NCBI GenBank assembly: GCA_043228905.1
Contig: JBHGNT010000007.1
Coordinates: 8,370,001 to 8,434,000, forward strand
DNA from: Azolla caroliniana
Taxonomy: Eukaryota > Polypodiophyta
Length of the DNA: 64,000 nt
Direction: 5' to 3'
A program made the translations under genes and the position numbers. Position 1 is the stretch's first letter. Each line of letters begins with the position of its first letter. The notes below the pieces were generated by a model. The model searched no databases, had not been told where the DNA came from, and worked only from the letters and a program-made list of their open reading frames with translations. This document shows, piece after piece, positions 26,867-37,085 of the stretch.

Positions 26867-27466
26867 TCATTCCATCTGCGACATTATCGGTTGTGGATAT
26901 TTTCTCGAGACCGATTTTCCCTGAACGAAGTGATATCGAACGTCGATATGCTTGGAGGCGTTGTGGTGAACCAGATTCTTTGACAAAGCAACAACACCCT
27001 GACTATCGCTATAGACAACTAGAGCTGAGTCGAGGTCAACTTGTCGAAATGTGTGCGCCAGCCGACCGAGCCATAAAGCTTCTTTTGCCGCGTTGGACGC
27101 AACTACATATTTTGCTTTGGTCGTTGAGGTGGCTGTGCACTCCTGAAGTTTCGACTTCCACGAGATTGCTCCATTGCCGAATTTGAAACAATATCTGGTT
27201 GTTGATTTCCGACTGTCCACGCAGCCGACGAAGTCCGAGTTGGTGTAACCGACTACGCTTGAGGTTGATTTCGGGCCAAAAAGAATGTCGTGGTCTTTTG
27301 TGCAAACTAGATATCTGAACACATGCTTGACTGCATTCCAGTGCGATTGGCCGAGGTTGTGCATGAATCTGCTGACGACTCCTACGGCGTGAGAAATATC
27401 AGGCCATGTCGCGACCATCGCGTACATAAGGGAGCCGATTGCCGATGCATACGGTACCGACTTCAT
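26867..27466 (-). pseudogene. pol: Cop2 RNase H
   Basis: This is the final pol domain of a copia element, which degrades RNA in RNA-DNA hybrids during reverse transcription. The 199-codon frame contains the family sequence from the RT-RNase H junction (YASAIGSLMYAM, WPDISHAVGVVSRFM) through the RNase H core and the C-terminal KHIDVRYHFV. The usual GYSDADWAGD site reads GYTNSDFVGC, and the later STTEAEY block reads TSTTKAKY, so catalytic acidic residues are altered. It is open but probably inactive. Confidence 0.85.
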
Positions 27467-28151
27467 ATCTTCCCCCTTCGAACTGGATGTTGGGTAGTCT
27501 CGCTAAGATAGCCGAAGGTTAATGGGGAGTGGGGTCGAAGCAAACTTGGCCGAGTGCATGTTGAAGCGTTTCAAGACACGTCCGATGTAGTCGGTTTGAG
27601 ACAAGAAAAGTTGTCGTTTATCGCGATGCCGACTAATCTTCATACCAAGTATGTGTCTTGCCGGACCGAGGTCCTTCATGGCAAACTTCAACCGAGTTTC
27701 GGAATGAGTTTGGTGAGTTCTCCGGCATGTCGGCCGGAGAGTAGCATGTCGTCCACGTAAATGATGAGGAAGACGAGAGACCCGTCTTGAGCTGTTTTGG
27801 TGAAGAGACAGTGGTCCTCATCGCTCTTTGAGAAGCCGATTGATTGGATGAAGTCGTCGAACTTCTTGTACCACTGTTAGGGTGCCTGGTTCAGGCCGTA
27901 GAGACTCTTCCTGAGTCAGTAGACTAGATGTTCTTGGCCGGATGCCACAAAGCCTTTCGGCTGCTCCATATAGATTTCCTCATGTAGGTCACCGTGGAGG
28001 AATGCCGTTTTTACATCTAGCTGAATCAGCTCCAAGTTGTTGGTGGCCACGACGCCGAGCATGAAATGAAGGGTCAACATTTTCACCATTGGTGAAAAGA
28101 TTTCGTCGAAGTCGATGCCATATTCTTGTCTAAATCCATTCGCATCTAATA
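27467..28151 (-). pseudogene. pol: Cop2 reverse transcriptase, main part
   Basis: Minus-strand frames from about 28140 down contain FDEIFSPMVK, LDVKTAFLHGDL, EQPKGFV, KSLYGLNQAP and an intact IIYVDDM catalytic box, followed by LGMKISRHRDKRQLFLSQ. Stops follow HLVY and NQAP, the first where Arg is usual, and a frameshift follows KLIPKLG. The first part of RT lies at 28919-29260, beyond an inserted solo LTR. Confidence 0.88.
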
Positions 28152-28900
28152 TGTGTTGGGAGACAGGTCCCTCCGGATGGGAAGGGAGAAGAACAGTGCC
28201 GACGAACTAACTCGGCCGAGGCCGAAACCGGTATGGACCGGATGGGGAGTACCCGACTGCGGAGAGCCGGATGGTGTAGGCCCGGTAAGGACCGGATGGG
28301 GAGTACTCGACTGCGGAGAGCCGGATGGTGTAGGCCCGGTATGGACCGGATGGGGAGTACCCGACTGCGGAGAGCCGGATGGTGTAGGTCCGGTATGGAC
28401 CGGATGGGGAGTACCCGACTGCGGAGAGTCGGATGGTGTAGGCCCGGTATGAACCGGAGGAAGAGACATATTCGTAAATATGTTTCTGAGAGCCCATCGA
28501 GGCTACATTTGTAAATAGCCGAAAAGTCATATTAGTATAAATATGACTTAGGGCAAACTTTTTGGGTTGTTGTTATTCTTCCTTGTTGGTGCAAGAAGAA
28601 GAGAGAGCGCGTAACTGTACAGAGAGAGAGAGAGAGAGAGAGAGAGACGAGGTCGTTGCCTCTGTTGTAACCGCCGCCTGTGGCGAAGATCTGAGAGCAC
28701 GAGGTCGTTGCCTCAGTGAACTCACTGTTGTATATTCCTACATAGTGACAGTTTGCAGCCTGTGGGCTGCCGTGGTTTTTCCCTTATTTTGGGGTTTTCC
28801 ACGTAAACCTCCTGTGTACCATTTCCCCCCTTTGTGTCGCGTTTCATTACCTGTTTTTCTGTGTATGAAAAGAAGCTCGGTTGTGGCCGAGCGTCGGACA
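28152..28900 (+). mobile_element. Solo LTR inserted in Cop2 RT
   Basis: About 750 bases separate two halves of RT. The insert starts TGTGTTGGGAGACAGG and ends GCGTCGGACA, with a TATA-like AGTATAAATATGA at about 28534 and a (GA)n run at 28620-28647. Its first third is a 54-bp minisatellite whose CCGGATG-rich units and following gagacatatt-gtaaat segment also occur in the solo LTR at 58079-58984. Exact ends are uncertain: about 20 bases of non-RT sequence extend to 28918, and no clean target duplication is seen. Confidence 0.65.
28231..28446. repeat. 54-bp minisatellite, four units
   Basis: The motif gtatggaccggatgggg recurs at 28231, 28285 (gtaagg), 28339 and 28393, with a partial unit at 28447. 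Period 54 keeps frames open on both strands, which explains the repetitive ORFs of about 100 codons here. They are not real proteins. Confidence 0.9.
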
Positions 28901-28918
28901 TAAGGAACGTCGTGTTCT

Positions 28919-29260
28919 CAACAATCTGGCCCTGTACTTTGGGTTGGTTGAGTCAGACGTCTCTTTTAGTCGATAGACCCACTTACATGGATGAGCACGT
29001 CGATTGTTCGGTAATTCGACCAAGTTCCAAGTCTTGTTTGCCTGAATGGAGTGCATTTCCGACTCCATCGCCAGATGCCATGTGGCTGAATCGGCAAATG
29101 CCGATGCTTCTTTGTAAGACGTCGGTTTGCCGACGTCGGTAAAGAAAATTCCGGGAGAGTATCTCTCCGGAGGTTGCAACAATCTCTTGGATTTGCGAGG
29201 TATGACTAGACTAGTCGCACCGGGTGTCGATGTCGGATGGTCGGGAGCTGAGCCATTCAA
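28919..29260 (-). pseudogene. pol: Cop2 RT, N-terminal part
   Basis: This 137-codon frame ends in the solo LTR. It carries the sequence that opens copia RT (ASAFADSATWHLAMESEM, NKTWNLVELP, CKWVYRLKE, NPKYRARL). The conserved continuation resumes beyond the insertion at about 28140. Confidence 0.85.
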
Positions 29261-30649
29261 CTATGCCGAATCGGTGGATTCGGTGCGAGAGTTGTCGGTT
29301 ATGGGCTGTGCCGTCATGAAGGGTTGGCACTTCGGAAAATATTACCCTATGGACTTCAATAGGCCTTTCGGCCGTTTTATGCATAGCCGACTCATTGAAC
29401 ACGATGTCCGAACTACGAACGATTTGTCTGTGCTCGGGGTCCTAGAGTCGGTATCCGATCTCGCCGTCGGGTCCATACCTAAGGAAAACGCATTGCCTTG
29501 ATCTTGGTTCGAATTTCCGGCGATCGTCTTTCAGTATGAGGGTGTATGCCTCGCAACCGAAGATCCTCAGCTTGTCATAGTTCGGCTTACTGCCAGTCTA
29601 TATTTCTTGAGGTATTTGAAGTCCTAGAGGTCTACTTGGTGACATATTTATTATGTGTACTGCCGTAAGTAGAGCCTCCGCCAAAAAGCCATTCGACAGT
29701 CCGGAGTGTTGGAGCATGGATACTACGCATTCTTGAATCGTCTGATTCATGCGTTCAACAATTCCGTTCTGCTCCGGACTATAGGGTGCCGTATATTCAC
29801 GTCGAATGCCGCGTTCCCGACAGAATTTGACGAATTCTTCAGACTTCAATTCTCCTCCATTGTCGGTTTGAAGACATTTCAGTTTCCGATCGGTCTGATT
29901 TTCAACCATTGCAAGCCATTTAGAGAAGATCGAGAACACCCGATCTTTGGTTCTGATGGGGTTAGCCCACACCTTCCAAGTCAAGTCGTCAATAAAACTA
30001 ATGAAGTACGAAGCACCGCCGAGAGACTGATGTGGCATCGGGCTACAGACGTCCGAGTGGACCAAATCGAGGGGACTCGATTCTCTTGGTGCTGATGTCG
30101 GGTGTGATGCGGCTACCTGTTTGCCGTACTGGCAATGCTCACAGAATTGATGATCTGAGAAGGAGAGCTTGGGGATGTAACCGGCTCTAGATAGATGCGT
30201 TATGCCGGCCTTGCTGAGGTGTCCAAGTCGTCCCTGCCATAACGATGACACGCGGATATCAACAAAAAATAAGTCACCCTCTTTGAGTGTGACATATAAG
30301 GGGTACAAAGAGTGTACCTTTGGTCCTCGAGCAAGCAGGAGGTTCCCTTTGTGGAGTGTCCACCCTTCTGATGAGAATCTGACACAGATGCCGGCTTCGT
30401 CAAGTTGTCCGACTAAGATCAAGGGACTTGAAAGTTCAGGAATGTGTCGGACATTGTGTAGATGAGTGTAGAGCCACCCGGAAGGTTGAGCTCTACAATG
30501 CCGATTCCGATTATGGCACAGTGTTGCGAGTTCCCGACTTGAACCGAGTCTGAGTGCCGGTCCGAGTATTGCCGAAACTGAGATCGGTGAGGTGTCACAT
30601 GATACGATGCGCCCGAGTCCAGGAGCCATGTGCTTGATTCCTCAGTCAT
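29261..30649 (-). pseudogene. pol: Cop2 protease and integrase
   Basis: Protease lies at 30419-30649 with the active-site sequence WLLDSGASYHVTPH. The frame shifts, then a 343-codon frame (29598-30629) holds the pre-integrase zinc region (HLSKAGITHL, CEHCQYGKQ) and the integrase core with all three acidic residues visible: HSDVC, LQTDNGGE and EQNGIVERMN. From 29598 down to 29261 the C-terminal integrase linker (LRIFGCEAY) continues in broken frames. It cuts and joins cDNA ends in an active element; frameshifts prevent that here. Confidence 0.88.
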
Positions 30650-30658
30650 AAGCAGAAC

Positions 30659-31552
30659 TTATGATTCGACTGGGTTCTCTATGGACAATATGTTCGGGTC
30701 GGTCGTCAAAATTTCGGCTGAAGAGCCGACGTAGTTGACCTCCTCATGCCGGCTACTCTTCTGATATGCTCTCTGAGCTTTGTTGGTTTTTGCTTTGAGT
30801 GCCCGACAGTCGGCTTTGATGTGTCCCGGTTTCTTGCAGTAGTTGAAGCTTCGGTTGTCCCGGGACTTGCTCCGGCTTCGCTGATTGTTCGGCGGTTGGG
30901 AAGAACTTCTTCCTCGGTTGTTCGATTGGTCGGTCGAACCTTGTACTACATAAGCTTCATCTACCGAGTCTTTGGCGAAAGACTTTTTCCGAGCTGCTTC
31001 AGTCAGGATTGCGCTCGTGACTTCAGAGTACTTAACGGCAACTGTTGAAGCATTACATACGGTTGTAACGAAAGTTTCCCATGAAGAGGGGAGACTACTC
31101 ATGAGTATCATTGCTTTGAGTTCATCCTCGATTGCCGTCCCCTGAGACGAGATTTGGGAGCTTATGCTTTCGTACTTGTTGAGGTGTGCCTGAACCAAAT
31201 CGGATTCTTTCATCCGCAAGTTGTAGAGGCGCCGGATCAGATACATCTTCGTTGCCGCGACCTTCTTTTCATACGTTTCCGATAGTGTTTTCCAAAGTTC
31301 AAAAGTTGTCGTGCATGATTGCACTGTGAAGTACACTGACTCCGACAAGTGCACCCAAATCGTGGCGTGGACAATTCTGTCCAGCTTTAGCCACTCGTTT
31401 GCCTTGTATGCTTATGGAGGATTTTCATTCTCAATCGGGTCTATCTGACCCTTGACTATGAGATAGTCCTGCATTTGTTACTTCCAGTAGTTGAAGTTTG
31501 AACCGTCGAACCTCCTTAGACTCATCTCCGATGAGCCAGATGTTGATGCCAT
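30659..31552 (-). pseudogene. gag: Cop2 gag
   Basis: It starts at ATG 31552 (MASTSGSSEMSLRRFDGSNF), a typical copia gag opening. Two in-frame stops, both TAA, lie after NYWK and NENPP. The rest is open to 30659 and includes the capsid-like UBN2 region (SETYEKKVAATKMYL, LVQAHLNKYESI) and a zinc-knuckle region. The knuckle reads FNYCKKPGHIKADC: the first of the expected CX2CX4HX4C cysteines is Phe. Confidence 0.87.
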
Positions 31553-31559
31553 CTGCTTC

Positions 31560-32220
31560 GGTTTCGGTTGGTAAGACTCGGTTCGGAGTTGACTACGAAC
31601 CTTAGTGGGGTGCATCCGATCGGCTCACTCGATATCGCTCTAGTCGGTTTTGAACTCGAGTCAGTTTGGTTTCGGATACTTGTTGCTGAACTTGCTCAGA
31701 GTGACTCCGGTAACTTGAGGGACAGAACCGACTGGTCTTCATGAATGTTGCCGAGTCGGAGTGAGCCCGGTTAGCTTTCGATTGTATGCTGAATACCGAT
31801 TACAAGAAACCGATTGTTTGGGCCGATTCTACTTTGGGTGACTGCAACAATGAGAGGGACGGATCCAATTGATCCTCCCGAATGTTGATCAACCGAATGA
31901 AGCACGAATTTGGTTGTTGCTAGGAGACCAATCTGCAGTGGGTGGTTACAACAAGCGAGTGAATAGTGTTTGGTGACCTATTTGGATGTCGTTTAATTGA
32001 ATGAAGCACGATTGGGTCAGGTGTTGCACAGGGAGCTCGCCTCAAGTGTTTACAATCACAGGAACAGAGTACAACCGGCTAGCTTACTCCAATTAGTGAT
32101 TTAACACAGTGAGATGCAAACTTCTTGTTTGTCTTCTCTCTTCTCTGTTCTTCAAGAAGTTACAAAAAACAGAATGTTGTGGTGTACGATGACGGTCGGT
32201 AGCGGGTCGAAGAACCTTCA
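31560..32220 (-). other. Cop2 untranslated leader
   Basis: About 660 bases lie between the primer site and the gag start, with no conserved frame. A long leader is common in copia elements. Nothing else recognised. Confidence 0.6.
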
Positions 32221-32221
32221 C

Positions 32222-32235
32222 GCTCTGGTACCAAA
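32222..32235 (-). other. Cop2 primer-binding site
   Basis: On the minus strand, TTTGGTACCAGAGCG follows the LTR end CCCCAGCA. It is the initiator-tRNA-Met site with TACC in place of TATC. Confidence 0.8.
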
Positions 32236-32316
32236 TGCTGGGGACAAGGCCGTCAATGCGGAAGTGCAAGCAACATTCTGTTTGAAGAAGAACCTGTGTA
32301 TGCGCATATGCAAGAT

Positions 32317-32399
<83 letters not shown>

Positions 32400-32591
32400 C
32401 ACAAACAAATCGTTATATTCCAATAGCAACAGTTACAAAGAATGACAACCAACCTTTTCTAAAGGTTACAAAGTCACTTTATATAGTGACTGTCCTAGGG
32501 CAACTACCCTTTATGCTATTTACAGAAATAGCCCAAACTTGGGATGTCCAAAGGGACAATGTGAATACGGCCATTATACACTCGTATTCGA
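32236..32591 (-). mobile_element. Cop2 5' LTR
   Basis: Matches the 3' LTR at 26240-26590, including a (GA/TC)n tract at about 32321-32398. The outer end reads TATCGAATACGAG instead of the expected TGTCAAATACGAG. Confidence 0.85.
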
Positions 32592-32892
32592 TAGTATTCT
32601 ATACACGTGGATAAGTGTGAGGGTTAAACGAGAGTGTAAAGAAGGGCAGGATTACTTTTAATCCTCGGGATTGAGACAACCCATTAGGACAAGTGTGAAC
32701 TTGCATGGGGTCCTTGGGTCTTGCTATAAATATGAGGCCTAGCTACCCTCATTTTTATAGCAAAACCCAAGGCCCCCAAGCAAGTTCACACTTGACCTAA
32801 TGGGTTGTCTCAATCCCGAGGATTAAAAGTAATCCTCCCCTTCTTTACACTCTCGTTTAATCCTCACACTTATCCACGTGTATAAAATACTA
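32592..32892. repeat. Inverted repeat (hairpin) made of Gyp1-family LTR sequence
   Basis: Left arm 32592-32730 and right arm 32754-32892 are near-perfect inverted copies about 139 bases long with a 23-base spacer. The left arm is LTR sequence in plus orientation continuing the fragment cut at 26239. The right arm is the same LTR segment inverted, continuing to the LTR start at 32937. Confidence 0.88.
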
Positions 32893-32940
32893 CGGTAAAT
32901 TCTCACCACGGGATATTCTATGGTCATGCCCGTAACATAA
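32893..32940 (-). mobile_element. Outer end of an inverted Gyp1-family LTR fragment
   Basis: On the minus strand this starts TGTTACGGGCATG at 32937 and runs into the right hairpin arm. Only three bases separate it from the end of the Gyp1 3' LTR, giving a tandem partial LTR. Confidence 0.75.
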
Positions 32941-33395
32941 ACTATTAGAGTTATGGTCTAATGTAGGCATATGATAAGGATAAAAGATAGATAGATAGAA
33001 AGAAGAGAGAGAAAGAAGGGTGCAGATCCACCCGACCACCCCTGAGCGAAGGGATCAAGATGGACTCGAGCCTCGATCAACGTCCCATACCACCGCTGTG
33101 GCGTTGAGTCGTACCTGGTGCTGGCGCGCTTGCTACAAGAGTTGACCCACCACAACGTCAGAGTCTCGACATAGTCAAAAGATGATCAAATGAGGGTAGC
33201 TAGGCCTCATATTGATAGCAAGACCCAAGGCCCCCAGGCAAGTTCACACTTGGCCTAATGGGTTGTCTCAATTCTGAGGATTAAAAGTAATCCTCCCCTT
33301 CATTACACTCTCGTTTAACCCTCACACTTATCCACGTGTATAGAATACTACGGAAAATTCTCACCACGGGATATTATATGGTCATGCTCGTAACA
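32941..33395 (-). mobile_element. Gyp1 3' LTR, about 455 bp
   Basis: On the minus strand it starts TGTTACGAGCATG at 33395, preceded by a polypurine AAAGAGGAGGATTA. It ends in ATAACTCTAATAG, which matches the sequence before the primer site at 47169-47180. It therefore pairs with the 5' LTR remnant at 47181-47206. Confidence 0.85.
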
Positions 33396-33987
33396 TAATC
33401 CTCCTCTTTAAAACATTGCACTCTTGCAATGGAAAGTTAGGGAAGTTAGTTCTACTTAAGTATTTTCACGTTCCCATGTGGCATCTTTGATAGATTTATC
33501 CATCCATTTAATTTTAAATTCTCGGATTATTTTAGTACCCAATTTTTTTGTTTTAACATCGAGAATTCTTTTTGGCACATGTGGTTTGGAAGATAATTCT
33601 TCAGAAGTAACTAGAGTTTTAGTTCTAAATGTATTGTCGCAAGAACTTCTAATTTAGACCACTTACATGAAAAAAACTAGATGGATTTCAACGTCATCCA
33701 GGAGAGCAAGACAATAGGCTGATGAACCAATGTGTTTGAGGACATGAAAAGGTCCACAAAACCGTGGGGTTAACTTAGCGCACTTACCCCTAGACAATGT
33801 CTTAGAATTGTGAGGTACATGTAAAAATACCTTCTATTAAGGGTTGAATACACGAGGTTTTCTATTATGATTGGCATAAAAACACGCTCTATCTTGAGCT
33901 ATTTTTATATTATCTCGTGCAATATGCAACATATCTTGCATATCTCGAAGAACGTTTTGCGTACTTCTCAACTCATCATGATGTATA
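33396..33987 (-). pseudogene. pol: Gyp1 integrase C-terminus with chromodomain-like tail
   Basis: Minus-strand frames read LRDMQDMLHIARDNIKIAQD, then RACFYANHNRKPRVFNP. Across stops they continue with CAKLTPRFCGPFHVLKHIGS and a tail containing IREFKIKWMD and DATWERE, which resembles the chromodomain of plant chromoviruses. Chromodomains steer insertion towards marked chromatin. The integrase catalytic core is missing: the sequence joins the copia piece at 33988, and the integrase zinc region lies at 43196-43582. Confidence 0.78.
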
Positions 33988-34612
33988 TTAACATGTAAGT
34001 TGCAGCTTCGGCAAGAGCTGAACAACATCCGGTAGAGAGATATGTCGGTTACCGAGTACACCACCAAAATAAAGGAGATTTGTGACGCGCTCGGGTCCAT
34101 CAATGTGATGGTGGACGAACACGAAATGGTACAAGCCAATCCGGACGACGATCTGCACCTATGAGAAGCCACTGTCCTTCTTCGACCTGCTATCGATGTT
34201 GATGGTCGAAGAAAACCACGCGAGTGGGTTGAGGACCACTCAACTGGACAATCAGATGTTGTACACGGAGGCGTACCGGTCATGTGGGCGTGGAGGACGA
34301 GGTGGGTCGGCACACAATGGAGGCGGCTAGCAAGAGCAGAATTGAAGGCACCGAGACAGTGTCGACAGCAGTTCCGGACCCTCCATGATCAGGGGGAGTC
34401 AAAACGGCGCCGGAAACCAGCAAGGGAAGGCCGACACGGAATGTTGGTATTGTGGCAAGAAAGGCCACAGAGAAAGCGAGTGCTGGAAAAAGTGCACGAA
34501 TTCGTACAAATCCAGATCCGACAAGGCCAGATAGGGAAACCGGCAAAGCCTGCACTACATAGAAGGATCGGAAGGATCCGGAACCGGGAAGACCGGTAAA
34601 GGGCCAGCCTTC
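33988..34612 (+). pseudogene. gag: Cop1-family gag, C-terminal part with zinc knuckle
   Basis: It opens abruptly inside gag (KLQLRQELNNIR, stop, RDMSVTEYTTKIKEICDAL). The stop TAG sits where the family has Gln. After frameshifts the zinc knuckle CWYCGKKGHRESEC (CX2CX4HX4C intact) appears at about 34442-34484. No LTR or gag start precedes it. It is probably the continuation of the gag cut at 26165, although about 60 residues between the two are missing. Confidence 0.83.
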
Positions 34613-35740
34613 GTGATGAAGCACAAAGGGAACTCGATGAAGAAGACCACTTCCGGATCAGAGGAAGTGTGGTACATTGATTCCGGAGCATCTAATCACA
34701 TGACGAGCCATGAAGAGTGGTTCTTGTTTTTAGAGAAACCGGAACAACCAGGAATTGTCGAAACCGGAGACGACACCCCTCACCCAATTGTGCATGTCGG
34801 AGAAGTCCCTTTAAGCCATGTTGGACAAAAGGGAAAGCTGATGAACGTACTACACGTTCCGACAATTACAAAGAACCTGGTGTCGGTCGGACAAATCACC
34901 GACTAGGGAATGCAAGTGCGGTTTACGCACCTCAGGTGCTTCATTGAAGAAGAAGGCCAGATAATCGCGCAAGGGCGCCGCGACGAGAGGATGTTCATCC
35001 TCGACACCAACGAAGTAGGCTCCACTATGTTCGCAAAAGGACAGAAGATCGAATCGGACATCGATCTCTGGCACAAGTGGATCGGTCACGTCAATTACCG
35101 GAGGCTTCAGGACCTGCAATCGAAACAAGTTGTTTTCGGTTTGCCAACATTTAGTGGACGGAAGGCCCAAATATGTGAAGCCTGCCAACTCGGAAAGCAA
35201 CGCTGGCTTCCATTCTCCACCAAACGAAACCGAAGCCGTAACAAGCTCGACTTAATCCATTCGGATGTATGGGGACTGACACAGAACGTTAGTCTTGATG
35301 GGAGTTGGTACTTCGTCTCCTTCATCGACGACTACAACCGGCACACTTGGCTCTACCTCATTGAGAGGAAACACGAAGTTTTCGAATGTTTCCGGAACCT
35401 TCAAAGCTTAGTTGAATGGGAAACAGAGAGAAAGATCAAGTGCATGTGGTCGGATGGCGGGAAAGAATATTTTTCCGGCCAACTCAACAGTTATTTGCAA
35501 CAGAAAGGAATTAAGAGAGAATTCAACTGCCGATACACCAGAACAAAACGATGTGGCCGAAAGGAAGAATTGGTCGATTGTCGACGCGGCAAGGGCAATG
35601 CTAGAGGAGAAGAGCATGCCCAAGTTCTATTGGGCTGAGGCGGTCCGAATGACCGTCTACATCCAAAACCGGATCAGAGACAAGAAAGCGAGGAGACGGT
35701 TCACGCGCAAAGAAAAGGGGAAGAAAAGGATGCCGGAATA
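34613..35740 (+). pseudogene. pol: Cop1-family protease and integrase
   Basis: Protease carries VWYIDSGASNHMTSHEEW. Then come VPLSHVGQKGKLMNVLHV and the pre-integrase region (WHKWIGHVNYRRL, CEACQLGKQ), with a TAG at 34904 where Gln is expected. The integrase core shows HSDVWGL, WSDGGKEYF and, after a frameshift at about 35545, PEQNDVAERKN. About 190 residues of the integrase C terminus are deleted compared with Cop3: the sequence passes from NRIRDKK directly to EKGKKRMPE. Confidence 0.87.
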
Positions 35741-36830
35741 AGACACTGGCAACGATGAGTCAGATCAGAGTGATTCTGACTCCGGACAAAACGAAGTCAA
35801 ATCTTTAGAAATGAAATCCGAACCGGCGAAGAAAGGCCTCAAACCGGCTGACGAAAAGCTATGCTAGTCAACTTGCCAAAAGAACCCCATAAAACGGTAC
35901 AAATACAATGAGTACATGGCGCATCACTATGCATACATGACCAAGGTGGAGGATGTGCGTGAGCTAGAGAGCTAGCAGAAGCAACGAAAGAAGCAAATTG
36001 GTGTGCTGTTATGGAAGAAGAAATGTGGGCACTTGATGCCAACGACACTCGGGACTTGGTTGACCCTCCCTGATAGTGTAACCGATCGGTTGTAAGTGGG
36101 TATATAAGGTGAAGTACAATGCTGACGGTTTGGTCAACCGGTACAAGGCCTAGTTAGTGGCGAAGGGATACGCACATACCCATGGAATTGACTATGATGA
36201 GACCTTCGCTCCGGTAGCGAAGATGACGACGGTTCGTGTGGTGCTGGCGGTTGCTACGGCAAGGGGGTGGCATCTTCACCAAATGGACGTGAAGAATGCG
36301 TTTCTTCAAGGTTACCTTAAAGAACGGGTCTATATGATCCAACCCCTCGGTTTCCAATCGGAGATGAACAAGTCAGCAGTGTGCTGACTCAAGAAGTCGC
36401 TTTACTGTCTGAAGCAAGCCCCTAAGCTTGGAATGCGAAGATCACACACCGGTTGCGTAAGATGGGGTTTGCGGCCTCAAAGTCTGACTCTTCACTGTTC
36501 ATCTGGAAAGGTCCAGATGGTCTGGTTTGTATCCTACTATATGTAGATGAGTTAGTCATTACATGACCCTAAATCGGTAGAGTGAAGTCCCAGTTGTCGA
36601 ACGCATTTGAAATGAAGGACCTAGGGGACCTTCATTATTTTCTCGAGATCGAGGTGTTCCGAACCCCCGACGGCATATTTCTCTCACAAAGACATTATGT
36701 GTTGAATATGCTGTACAAGTTCGGCATGATGGAATGCCGACCGATCTCCACACCCCTAGACCGGAACCTGAAGCTATGTCCCGACTTGGGACCGGCCTGC
36801 GATGAAAAACGGTTTTGACAAATTGTCGGA
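35741..36830 (+). pseudogene. pol: Cop1-family reverse transcriptase
   Basis: The sequence contains [70 protein letters not shown] and KDLGDLHYFLEIEVFRTPDG, which is RT of the Cop3 family. Stops replace conserved residues (a TGA in place of Arg before LKKSLY, and another after RF). The catalytic YVDD box reads YVDE, so this RT could not polymerise even without the stops. Confidence 0.86.
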
Positions 36831-37085
36831 AGCCTTATCTACTTGGCAATCACCTGTACCAACATCAGTTATCCAATCATAGTGATCATCCAATTTATGC
36901 AAAAGCCGACCATGGAGCACCTTCAATGCACGCATAGACGATTGCGATATGTGAGCGGCATGAAGGATCGAGGACTGTTATACTGACACGGTATAGCTAG
37001 GAAGCTAGTCAGATATATGGATGCCGATTGGGCTGGTGATGCATTAGATCGCCGATCCACCTCCGGTTACATTCTAATAGACTTG
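36831..37085 (+). pseudogene. pol: Cop1-family RNase H, truncated
   Basis: The frame includes IVGSLIYLAITCTNISYP and, after a TGA in place of Arg, YMDADWAGDALDRRSTSGYI, the start of copia RNase H. It ends at about 37085, where minus-strand Gyp2 RT begins. The remaining RNase H and the 3' LTR are absent. Confidence 0.83.

Larger units (their letters stand above)
26240..32591 (-). mobile_element. Cop2: Ty1/copia retrotransposon, minus strand, decayed
   Basis: On the minus strand the order is 5' LTR (32236-32591), initiator-Met primer site, gag, protease, integrase, RT, RNase H, polypurine stretch and 3' LTR (26240-26590). Protease-integrase-RT-RNase H is the copia order. RT is split by a solo LTR at 28152-28900. 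The LTRs differ at roughly a dozen of about 270 comparable bases, plus the length of the GA tract. Several stops and frameshifts make the element inactive. Confidence 0.88.

Noticed and set aside
28146-28530. Four open frames of about 100 codons with perfect internal repeats
   Set aside because: A 54-bp minisatellite keeps all frames open; no start context or domain supports translation.
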